Shown here: positions 37,340 through 43,995 of the stretch, one piece after another
How positions within the stretch are numbered: position 1 is the stretch's first letter
Layout of the letters: every line of letters begins with the position of its first letter
Assembly: GCA_039516895.1 (NCBI GenBank)
Contig: CP154437.1
Location: 992,001-1,056,000 of the forward strand
Length of the DNA: 64,000 bases
Origin: Campylobacter coli
GTDB lineage: Bacteria > Campylobacterota > Campylobacteria > Campylobacterales > Campylobacteraceae
Direction: 5' to 3'
The notes under the pieces: generated by a model
What the model saw: only the letters and a program-made list of their open reading frames with translations
Database searches by the model: none
Told to the model about the DNA's origin: nothing
Translations under genes and position numbers: made by a program

Positions 37340-37780
37340 TTAGTATTGATTTTTAAAATCTTTTAAAACATCATAAGCAGGACTTCCATTCCAAGCCCAA
37401 ATATCACGAAGAGTTCCTGTGCTTTTTTCATAACTTTGTAAATAATAATCTTTTTGATTATTTACATAGCGAATTTTACCAAGAACTATTCTTCCAGAAT
37501 CAATCCCTATTTTTTGTGCAGTAGCCTCTTCGCCATGCCATCCGCCCTCTGTAGCTACATAAGCATAACTTGGAATAGCCCCATGAAAATCATAACTTGG
37601 ATCTCTATAAAAATAAGTTCCACCCTTAACCTCTTTCATCTCATCAAGGCTAAGAACTTTAACACCTGCACTATTATCACTAATTGCTCCATTACTGACT
37701 TTAGCAAGAATATCTTCTGCAAAAGCAGAACTTGCGAATAAAGCACCTAAAGCTACAACACTCAATAGTTTTTTAAACAT
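37340..37780 (-). CDS. Exported protein with a bacteriocin-type double-glycine motif
   Basis: 146 aa. A clear Sec signal peptide (MFKKLLSVVALGALFASSAFA) is cut after residue 21, then at residues 43-54 comes LSLDEMKEVKGG, which matches the leader consensus of class II bacteriocins and microcins ending in GG, the cleavage site for C39 peptidases. The part after GG (about 92 aa) is rich in Tyr, Trp, Gly and Asp (TYFYRDPSYDF, DIWAWNGSPAYD). So it seems to be exported by Sec and then cut in the periplasm rather than during ABC export. AAGGAG precedes the ATG, and TATGATAAAAT upstream is a likely sigma-70 promoter. The C39 peptidase at 41934-42527 is the natural processing candidate. Bacteriocin, adhesin or signal roles are all possible. 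Confidence 0.85.
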   Translation of the reverse strand: MFKKLLSVVALGALFASSAFAEDILAKVSNGAISDNSAGVKVLSLDEMKEVKGGTYFYRDPSYDFHGAIPSYAYVATEGGWHGEEATAQKIGIDSGRIVLGKIRYVNNQKDYYLQSYEKSTGTLRDIWAWNGSPAYDVLKDFKNQY

Positions 37781-38009
37781 TTTAGCTCCTTGTTTTAAAA
37801 TGTAATATAATTCATTTTATCATAATAAATGCCCTAAATCAAATTTAACAAAGTATCTATGTTATAGATATTTGAAAAATAGATATAATGATTTTATGGT
37901 ATTTGTGAAAGTTTTTTATTTTTTAAAAAAATGTATAAAATTGTAATAAAGCTAATCTAAAATATAAACAAATAATTTTTTATATTGTATTACAATTTAA
38001 CTCAATTAA
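37781..38009. other. AT-rich gap
   Basis: Between the double-glycine gene and a gene remnant. Apart from the likely promoter of the double-glycine gene near 37815-37830 (complement TATGATAAAAT), no open frame or structure was seen. Confidence 0.4.
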
Positions 38010-38066
38010 TCTTGCAATGGACAAGTGTTAGGAATAATGAGATTGAAAGAGATGAGTAAATTATAG
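38010..38066 (+). pseudogene. 3' remnant of a Cys-rich small-protein gene
   Basis: 57 bp closely similar to the end of the ORF at 40807-41007. In frame it encodes SCNGQVLGIMRLKEMSKL followed by TAG, matching SCDGQVLGIMRLKEMDNL there. Only the last 18 codons are left, so it is a scar of a deletion or insertion. The stretch from 38067 to the Abi gene at 38215 is AT-rich and holds nothing else recognised. Confidence 0.75.
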
Positions 38067-38214
38067 AGAACAATGATATCAAAATATAGTAATTTAAAGA
38101 TAAATAAAGAATGATGTAAAGTAAGAAAATAAGAATAATAAAAGTATATTGCATTTAAATATATTTTGTACTACAATTATTGTATTAATTTTTTTATGTC
38201 TATAAATTTTAAGG

Positions 38215-39154
38215 ATGATTTATATAATGCATAAACATAAGTTAAATATAGATGAGCAAATACAATATATGCAAAATCTAGGTATAAAATTTGTTCTTAT
38301 TGATAAAGAAAAAGCAAAAAAATTTTTAAGTGAAAGCAATTATTTTTTTAAAATTAAAGTTTTTGCAAAAAATTATGATAAAGATCAACATAATAAATAT
38401 ATACGATTAGATTTTGCATATCTAAGGGAAATAAGTATTATAGATACTTTATTAAGAGATATTATATTAGAATTATGTTTAACTTGTGAACATTTGCTTA
38501 AAACACAAATTAATACCCATTGTAGCAATGATGAAAATCAAGATGGATATAAAATAGTTAAAGACTTTTTATCGTCTAATAAAGAACCTTCAGCTCTTAT
38601 GTTATACAAAAAGCAAAGAAAGTGTAACATATATCAAAAAAAATTATATAGAAAAGTATTATATAGAAAATAATGGAAAATGGGAAAATCATTTTGCCTT
38701 ATGGAATTTTATTGAGATATTGACTTTTTCAGAGTTCGTTAAATTTTATCAATTTTATTGCAATATAACAAAAATGCAAAGCTGTAGTTTTGTTGATCAA
38801 ATAAGCAAATTAAGAAATGCTTCAGCTCACAATTTTTGTATTTTAAACAATCTTAGATCTTATGAAAATTTTTCCTTTAAACCAACAAAACATTTGCAAA
38901 CCAAAATGAGAAAGTTATCAATTGTTAGTAAAAATAAAAAATTAACATATTTAGAAAATCCACTTATACATGATTGTATATGTTTATTATTTCTTATAAA
39001 AGAGTTATGCCCACCAAAAATGCTAAAAAAGATTAAAAAGAAATTATTTGATTTTATAAAGCGTTCTAGAAAAAAGAAGCAATATTTTATTGATAATCAG
39101 CATATTGTATCAAGCTTTAACTTTATGATTAAGTCACTTTTAAGAATAATTTAA
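38215..39154 (+). pseudogene. Abi family (abortive infection, AbiD/AbiF-like) gene, frameshifted
   Basis: Two frames together make one protein of about 310 aa. The first (38215-38673) encodes KLNIDEQIQYMQNLGIKF and LSESNYFFKIKVFAKNY, then LREISIIDTLLRDIILELC, the usual N-terminal pattern of the Abi_2 family. The second, open from about 38600 through 39154, continues with YIEKYYIENNGKWENHF, ALWNFIEILTFSEFVKFY and the signature LRNASAHNFCIL. The switch needs a one-base shift, most simply an extra A in the run of eight A at 38636-38643. ATG 38227 is an alternative start with a better-spaced AAGGA. Abi proteins stop phage growth by killing or arresting the host cell; this copy is probably broken, unless the A-tract varies. 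Confidence 0.8.
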
Positions 39155-39200
39155 TTACAATTTTAACATAGAACAAAAAAATGGGATCCATTTTTAGCGA

Positions 39201-39233
39201 GAATAGTTGCAAGACTATTCTTTTGTTTTTATT
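39201..39233 (+). terminator. Terminator after Abi gene
   Basis: Stem GAATAGT/ACTATTC with a 6-nt loop TGCAAG, followed by TTTTGTTTTTATTT. A standard Rho-independent terminator for the Abi gene. Confidence 0.75.
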
Positions 39234-39329
39234 TATATACTTTTTAAAATCAGCTACAGCAAAGAAAACAAAGAATAATATATTTAATGCCGAGATTACA
39301 GATAATAAACAAACTTAAAGAGATGGATT

Positions 39330-39977
39330 ATGTCTGTTAATGATAAAAATAAAAAAGCATTTAGTTATAAAAATAAAGATAGAAAAAACAGGAAATTTTT
39401 AAATAAAAATTTTAATAAGTCATCAAGCTACAAGACTAATTTTTCAGGGTCATTATTTGCGAATACATCTTTTATTGCTACAAAGTTTAAATTTTGTAGT
39501 TTTTATGGAGCAAAATTTGAATCTTGTCTATTTAAAGGAACATTGTTTAGAAAATGTAATTTGATAAATGCAATTTTCAAAAATTGCATTATTAAAGCTT
39601 CTAATTTTGATAGATCTAAAATAAAAGATTGCAAATTTTATGATTGTAAAATATTAAGTAATTCTAAAGATTTTAAAATAATTCCTGAAAATAATTTAAT
39701 AAATACAATAATTTTACAAAATTCTCCAAAAATTAGTTTATTTGATCCTAAATTGGTTGAAATTGTTGAAAACTTGAGGAGTAATGCATATATAAGAAAG
39801 TCTCAAACTTTGCATAGAAAAAAAGGTTTATTGGACACTGTCTCGCTTAAAATATTAGTATGTCAATATGGTGAACAATTTTTAATTGATAATTTGCCAA
39901 AACTTCCTTCATTAATTTCTAATGATTTTCATACTTTAAGTTATATTCAAAAAATATTAAATGATTTAAAAATATGA
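39330..39977 (+). CDS. Pentapeptide-repeat protein
   Basis: 215 aa. A Lys/Asn-rich N-terminus leads into pentapeptide repeats at about residues 38-108 of the A(N/D)(L/F)xx type: FSGSLFANTSFIATKFKFCS, then FYGAKFESCLFKGTLFRKCN and LINAIFKNCIIKASNFDRSK. These form a right-handed square beta helix. The C-terminal ~100 residues are a separate alpha-helical region without a match. Some pentapeptide proteins mimic DNA and protect gyrase, or act as toxins or effectors; no function can be assigned here. The gene follows the Abi gene after a terminator and is very AT-rich, suggesting horizontal origin. Confidence 0.8.
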   Translation: MSVNDKNKKAFSYKNKDRKNRKFLNKNFNKSSSYKTNFSGSLFANTSFIATKFKFCSFYGAKFESCLFKGTLFRKCNLINAIFKNCIIKASNFDRSKIKDCKFYDCKILSNSKDFKIIPENNLINTIILQNSPKISLFDPKLVEIVENLRSNAYIRKSQTLHRKKGLLDTVSLKILVCQYGEQFLIDNLPKLPSLISNDFHTLSYIQKILNDLKI

Positions 39978-40060
39978 TATAATACTCTACCTCGGTCCTC
40001 TAGTTTTCACATGCAACCGATCACTAAGTAAATGTTGGTCTACGGACGGAAAGCGAGGAA
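39968..40060 (-). ncRNA. Candidate antisense RNA antitoxin
   Basis: On the complement, a TATAAA -10 box at 40067-40072 would start a ~90-nt RNA at about 40060. It would run through a GC-rich region that is conspicuous in this AT-rich DNA and end at a U-run at 39968-39973. Outer stem CCTCG (39990-39994)/CGAGG (40054-40058), inner GTCC (39995-39998)/GGAC (40044-40047) and CAAC/GTTG pairings suggest a stable fold. It is fully complementary to the 5' leader of the small peptide mRNA. Inferred from sequence only. Confidence 0.45.
39978..39983 (+). promoter_or_regulatory. -10 box for the candidate toxin mRNA
   Basis: TATAAT right after the stop of the pentapeptide gene (TATGATATAAT). Transcription would start at about 39990, at the first C of a GC-rich structured leader, about 110 nt before a small hydrophobic peptide gene. 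Confidence 0.55.
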
Positions 40061-40099
40061 AAAACATTTATAATTAAAAAATTAGTGGAGGTGTTGCCT

Positions 40100-40234
40100 A
40101 TGGTAATGGATTTAATGACAATAATTTCCTTTGTGATTTTAATAAGTTATAAGGTTTTGAGTTGTTTTGGTTTTGCATGTGAAAATGGGATAATATATTT
40201 AATATTTTCATCTAAAAACAATTTTGTTGTTTAG
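40100..40234 (+). CDS. Small hydrophobic peptide, candidate type I toxin
   Basis: 44 aa, too short for usual ORF lists. It reads MVMDLMTIISFVILISYKVL followed by SCFGFACENGIIYLIF and a polar tail: one membrane-spanning segment, like Fst/Ldr/Hok-type toxins. A very strong GGAGGTG ribosome site lies 8 bp before the ATG, and the long structured leader (39990-40099) could hide it. The stop codon lies in a hairpin (40211-40233). A cis-antisense RNA is predicted over the leader. Function by analogy only. Confidence 0.55.
   Translation: MVMDLMTIISFVILISYKVLSCFGFACENGIIYLIFSSKNNFVV
40211..40233 (+). terminator. Hairpin overlapping the small peptide stop
   Basis: CTAAAAACAA paired imperfectly with TTGTTTAG around TTTTG. 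It may terminate or stabilise the mRNA; the T-run after it is weak. Confidence 0.35.
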
Positions 40235-40258
40235 TTTCATTATTCCTATTTAGATTTT

Positions 40259-40822
40259 TTAAAATCTTTGCAGATTTTGGCACAAAATCACTTTTGTAGT
40301 TTTTTGCTTACTCATTTTTTCTATTTCTTCCATAACAATGCGATTATCTTCTCTTAATGCCTCTAAATAATCCTTTCTTTTGTATTTTGGAGTGTTATCT
40401 CCTGTAATGCTTTTTAGCTCCACAATTTCTTTTTCAAGATTTTCTATCTTATTTTTATTGAGTTGAGTAAATTTTTCTAAGTCATTATAAAAATTGTTTA
40501 ATCTCTTTACAAAACCACCAAAATTTACATAACTTTCCAATTTAAAAAAAGTTTTTTCATCTCTTTTATAAATCAAATTTTCAGGCTCCATTATTGTTTT
40601 ACCATCAGTAGTACTCACATAAAAATTAAGAGTGTTTAAATCTGTTCTTTCTCCACTTACAAGCAATCCTTTAAACTCCAAAACCTTATATTCTTTTTGA
40701 TAGTCATCAGCTATGGTTTTAACAATCTTTTCAAAATTTCTTTCAAGTTCTGCTTGTCTGCTTTTGTTTAGATCACTCGTATCATTTTTAAAGACAATGA
40801 AATCTTTTGTATAAACATGTGA
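40259..40822 (-). pseudogene. 3' remnant of a large mobile-element gene (helicase/N6-methylase-like)
   Basis: An open frame without its own start: upstream of the TTG at 40681 it continues in frame (DFIVFKNDTSDLNKS, then FEKIVKTIADDYQKEYKV) until the sequence changes at about 40820. The visible part has KLESYVNFGGFVKRLNNFYN, a Glu/Lys/Asn-rich coiled-coil-like stretch and KRKDYLEALREDNRIVMEEI. I recall this style of C-terminus from the very large SNF2-helicase/DNA-methylase proteins of Campylobacter plasmids and integrated elements, but cannot confirm it. The gene is truncated at its 5' side next to the Cys-rich ORF, so it is a leftover of an element. Confidence 0.5.
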
Positions 40823-41007
40823 TTAAAGAAACTCTATGCGAATATTGTCCAAACAGCCTATGGTTCATAACACAAAACGAACTCAAATGCTTTTGCACAT
40901 CAATGCACTCAATCAGTTACAGCAAGGAGAGCGAGGACGATCCGATAATATCTTGCGATGGACAAGTGCTAGGAATAATGAGATTAAAAGAGATGGATAA
41001 TTTATAA
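40807..41007 (+). CDS. Small Cys-rich protein, possibly metal-binding
   Basis: Up to 66 aa. Cysteines appear as CEYC, CFC and ISCDGQ, a pattern that could hold a zinc ion. The frame opens at a TTG (40807) or GTG (40819), neither with a good ribosome site, and its 5' end overlaps the junction with the mobile-element remnant. It may therefore be a truncated gene. A second copy of its 3' end lies at 38010-38066. Family not recognised. Confidence 0.5.
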   Translation: MYKHVIKETLCEYCPNSLWFITQNELKCFCTSMHSISYSKESEDDPIISCDGQVLGIMRLKEMDNL

Positions 41008-41043
41008 AAGAAAGGAATAAAATATAAAGAATATACTAAAAAT

Positions 41044-41061
41044 TTGGAACGCTCCTTGCTT
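41044..41061 (+). promoter_or_regulatory. Sigma-54 promoter for barrel/C39 operon
   Basis: TTGGAACGCTCCTTGCTT has GG and GC exactly 10 nt apart and is essentially the Campylobacter RpoN consensus. The predicted start is about 41071, 24 nt before the barrel gene, which has AAAAGG upstream of its ATG. Confidence 0.85.
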
Positions 41062-41094
41062 AATTTTTCAAAGCAATATTTTAAAAGGTAAAAA

Positions 41095-41949
41095 ATGAAA
41101 AAAATTATTCTTATTTTGGCAGTTTTAAGTGGTTGTCTTTTTGCTAGTGATGAGTTAAATATAGACAATTTGTTTAAAAAGCAAATAGGCTTAAGAAGCA
41201 TTACAAGTTTATCCTTGCTTAGCACAGGAAATCCTCACTCTTATTACATTTATCCAAATATTGGAGTAAATGGAGATTTAAATGTTTGGAATGATACAAA
41301 GCAACTTTATTTGAATCAAACTTTTATTTATACGCTTACACCTAATTTCGATTTACTTATTTCAGGCGGTGGAAATTATGCAAGACAAGAGTATAACAAT
41401 ATTATTTCAGGTGCTTTTACAAGCAAAAATACTTTAAATTTTGATTCTTTATGGATAGGCTTTATTTATACAGGAGAAAGCATTGCTGACTTTGTTCCGC
41501 AGATTAAATTTCAAACAGCGATCATTCAAAGAGAAAAAACAGTTTTGCAAACTAAAAACTTTTATTTTCAATCCCAAAACCTAGAGGCAAGTTTAAGAGG
41601 ATATAGCGATCCAGTGGTATATAGTATTTATACAGGATTTGGTTATAATGCCCAAAGAAAATTTAAAATCGCAAAAATAGATTATGGCAATAGTATTTAC
41701 TTTGGTGGAAATTTATCTATAATTTTAAGCCCTAAAATTACTTTGGATTTAGGAGCAGAACAAAGATTTCAAACCGAACAAAAAATCAATGGTGTAAAAA
41801 ATTCAGAAATCAGATCAATTCCTACAATTAGTGGCGGTTCTACTTATAGCATAAATCAAGATACTGCTGTTTCAGTCAGTGCAAGTCTAGGTGGAAGCTC
41901 TGCTGCTCCTGATGCAATTTTTGGTATCAATCTATGGAAAAAATTCTAA
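41095..41949 (+). CDS. Predicted outer-membrane beta-barrel protein
   Basis: 284 aa. Signal peptide MKKIILILAVLSGCLFA; LSGC could also be a lipobox, so lipid attachment is an alternative. The mature part alternates polar and hydrophobic residues with many aromatic-bounded strands (NQTFIYTLTPNFDLLISGGG, LDLGAEQRF) and ends in a terminal Phe (GINLWKKF), as outer-membrane barrels do. Its 3' end overlaps the C39 peptidase gene by 16 bp, so the two are translated together. It might form the outer-membrane exit or receptor for a C39-processed product. No family recognised. Confidence 0.75.
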   Translation: MKKIILILAVLSGCLFASDELNIDNLFKKQIGLRSITSLSLLSTGNPHSYYIYPNIGVNGDLNVWNDTKQLYLNQTFIYTLTPNFDLLISGGGNYARQEYNNIISGAFTSKNTLNFDSLWIGFIYTGESIADFVPQIKFQTAIIQREKTVLQTKNFYFQSQNLEASLRGYSDPVVYSIYTGFGYNAQRKFKIAKIDYGNSIYFGGNLSIILSPKITLDLGAEQRFQTEQKINGVKNSEIRSIPTISGGSTYSINQDTAVSVSASLGGSSAAPDAIFGINLWKKF

Positions 41950-42527
41950 AAATAGCATTAATGGTTGCTCTTTTGCCTTTGTTTTTAAAGGCAGAATTTG
42001 TAGTCAAATCTTATGCTGAAATCAAAAATGAAAAAGTTGTAAGGCAAAATTATGAAGAATCTTGTGGTGCTGCTTCTTTGGCTACGCTTATTAATACACT
42101 TGATGATAATAATTTAACAGAATTAGATTTATTAAAAACCATGAGTGGACAAAAACTTTATACAGATATGGTAAGCTTTGCGGATTTAAATGATGCAGTA
42201 AAAAAGCTTGGCTATGAAAGCAAATCTTATAAAGTCGATAGAAAGATTTTAGAAAATATTATATCTGTCCCTATTTTAGTTAAAATTGAAGATGATCCAC
42301 GCTTTCCACATTTTGTAGTGATTATAAATCATAAAGGTAATTATTTGCAAATACTTGATCCAAGTTATGGGGAATATATCAGTTCTAAAAGAGAATTTTA
42401 TAGTGTTTGGGATAGATACAATAAAGGTGGATTTGCTTTAGTTGTTAATCCTAAAAAACAACTCAAAGATTACAAACTCAATTTACCCAAATCTTTAAAT
42501 TTTGAAATAAAACATTTTGGATTTTAA
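41934..42527 (+). CDS. Periplasmic C39 family cysteine peptidase
   Basis: 197 aa. Signal peptide MEKILKIALMVALLPLFLKA; the mature protein is a single C39 domain (bacteriocin-leader peptidase fold). The catalytic set is complete: Gln38 and Cys44 in RQNYEESCGAASLATL, His126 in FPHFVVI, and Asp142 in ILDPSYG. Usual C39 domains are fused to ABC exporters and cut at GG in the cytoplasm; this one is free and exported, so it should act in the periplasm. It is downstream of the barrel gene under one sigma-54 promoter. The exported protein with a GG motif at 37340-37780 is the likely substrate. Confidence 0.88.
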   Translation: MEKILKIALMVALLPLFLKAEFVVKSYAEIKNEKVVRQNYEESCGAASLATLINTLDDNNLTELDLLKTMSGQKLYTDMVSFADLNDAVKKLGYESKSYKVDRKILENIISVPILVKIEDDPRFPHFVVIINHKGNYLQILDPSYGEYISSKREFYSVWDRYNKGGFALVVNPKKQLKDYKLNLPKSLNFEIKHFGF

Positions 42528-42548
42528 TATCGCAATTAAGCGATATTA
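42482..42548 (+). repeat. Direct repeat copy 3: intact C39 3' end with hairpin
   Basis: The source-like copy of the 67-bp repeat, in place at the end of the full-length C39 gene. Copies are also at 26434-26500 and 33098-33164, all in the same direction. Confidence 0.85.
42526..42547. terminator. Terminator between C39 gene and paralog D
   Basis: Perfect 8-bp stem AATATCGC/GCGATATT with a 6-nt loop, overlapping the C39 stop codon, followed by AATTTCTTTTTATTT. It separates the convergent C39 and paralog D genes. The same hairpin, slightly mutated, is in the two scar copies. Confidence 0.75.
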
Positions 42549-42567
42549 ATTTCTTTTTATTTACTTC

Positions 42568-43920
42568 CTAAACCCTAGTCTGCCCTAAAAGATTATTAAG
42601 TCTATCCATTATAGAATTAACATAAGAATCTATACTTTGGCTACTTGCTTTCCAACCATTAGCAAGAGCTTGTTTAATTTCAGCGTCTAAAGCCCAATTA
42701 CCCATAGCAGATTCTTTAGGAATGTTATTTTCATACATATATAAATCACCTTCTGCTATGCCACGCTCTGCCCAATATCTAAAAAAGCTTTTAAAATCAC
42801 TTTTACCTGTCATAATACTATCAATGTTAATTGCAGGACCACTAAAGCTTTCTTTAGCCATAGCCCTATTATGGACTTCTATTATAGGATTAAGTGTTGT
42901 TTTTGGACTATATAAAACACGCCCTTCTTGAGATTTTATCAAGCTCATAAACAAAGTTTCTTTAGAATAGCTTCCATCTTCATTTTGTGGATAAACTGAC
43001 ATATCAGGATTAAACCGCCAATCATCACCTTTAGAAACATTTTTAATTTCTTCTAAGGATAAGCCTAAGGTTTCGGGTTTAATTCCCTTTATTAATCCTG
43101 CAGAATCAGAGTAAATACTATTTGCTTCATTAAATTGCTCTTGGTTTCTATACACATTTGAAATTGAAACATCAGAATAATCAGCTATACTCTTAATAGC
43201 AATATCATTATTTCTTATAGGATCAGGATTTTGAAAAATACCATAACCATTATAAAATCCATTTATAGCATACCCCTTAGGCATAGAATTTATATCTGCT
43301 TCACTAAAACTTGTTTTATCATTTGGAAAACTTTGGCTTAAAGCATTAGAAAAAAGATTATAATATTGTTTTATAGTTTCAGCCATATCTATATTAGTAT
43401 AATACTCGCTTACGCCTAAGTATTCTTTTATACTTGAAGCAACAGGATCATTTTCAGCAGCTTTTTTAATCTCGTCCAAAGTAGATTTATGTATCTTAAA
43501 ATCTTCAGGTAATCCCGCAGCTTTGTTAAAATCACTTCCCATATAGCCATCTTTATCTACACTATAACCATAAGCTGTATCAGTGCTTAAATCTACTTGT
43601 TTATATTTTAGAGTATAAATAGAGTTTTTAAATTCACTTGATATATCATAATTAGGAGAACTTGTCTTACTACTTATACTAAAATTAGTATTATTGCTAG
43701 TATTTGATATATTAGTAGAATTTGAGTTACTGCTTAATACTTCACTTCTTGCTAGAGTTTGTGAATTTGCATTTTGAATTTCATTTAATTTACTAGCATT
43801 TTGTTTTAAAAAAGCATTAGCAAAACTTATTTTAGAATTTTCTTTACTTTCTTTATTAGCTTTTGCTTGTGAAAGTATAGAACCATAGTTTGAGTTATCA
43901 TTGATGCTAAAGATACTCAT
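42568..43920 (-). CDS. Paralog D of the mosaic family
   Basis: 450 aa, the longest copy. Common N-terminal block, then type 2 middle (FPNDKTSFSEADINSMPKGY, with a longer insert around ING to RNNDIAIKS) and type 2 C-terminus (AMGNWALDAEIKQALANGWK). It ends RLNNLLGQTRV, one residue different from the other four copies. Part of the C-terminal region (SIMTGKSDFKSFFRYW) has also diverged from MTGKVDFASLLK of the others. Second gene of the E-D operon, 75 bp after E, with the same spacer sequence as between B and C. Confidence 0.85.
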   Translation of the reverse strand: MSIFSINDNSNYGSILSQAKANKESKENSKISFANAFLKQNASKLNEIQNANSQTLARSEVLSSNSNSTNISNTSNNTNFSISSKTSSPNYDISSEFKNSIYTLKYKQVDLSTDTAYGYSVDKDGYMGSDFNKAAGLPEDFKIHKSTLDEIKKAAENDPVASSIKEYLGVSEYYTNIDMAETIKQYYNLFSNALSQSFPNDKTSFSEADINSMPKGYAINGFYNGYGIFQNPDPIRNNDIAIKSIADYSDVSISNVYRNQEQFNEANSIYSDSAGLIKGIKPETLGLSLEEIKNVSKGDDWRFNPDMSVYPQNEDGSYSKETLFMSLIKSQEGRVLYSPKTTLNPIIEVHNRAMAKESFSGPAINIDSIMTGKSDFKSFFRYWAERGIAEGDLYMYENNIPKESAMGNWALDAEIKQALANGWKASSQSIDSYVNSIMDRLNNLLGQTRV

Positions 43921-43995
43921 ATTAATTCCTTGATTTAGATTTTTCTATTTTTTTATATAGATAAATAAGTTTTTAAGCCTACTTATCCATAACCC

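Noticed and set aside
39317-39333. CTTAAAGAGATGGATTA considered as a third stub of the Cys-rich gene
   Set aside because: Only about 17 bp match with no further reading-frame homology; could be chance in AT-rich DNA.
39990-40058. GC-rich folded stretch considered as a tRNA
   Set aside because: No T-arm (GTTCGAATC-like) sequence, no 7-bp acceptor stem with standard spacing; it fits a structured leader/antisense pair better.
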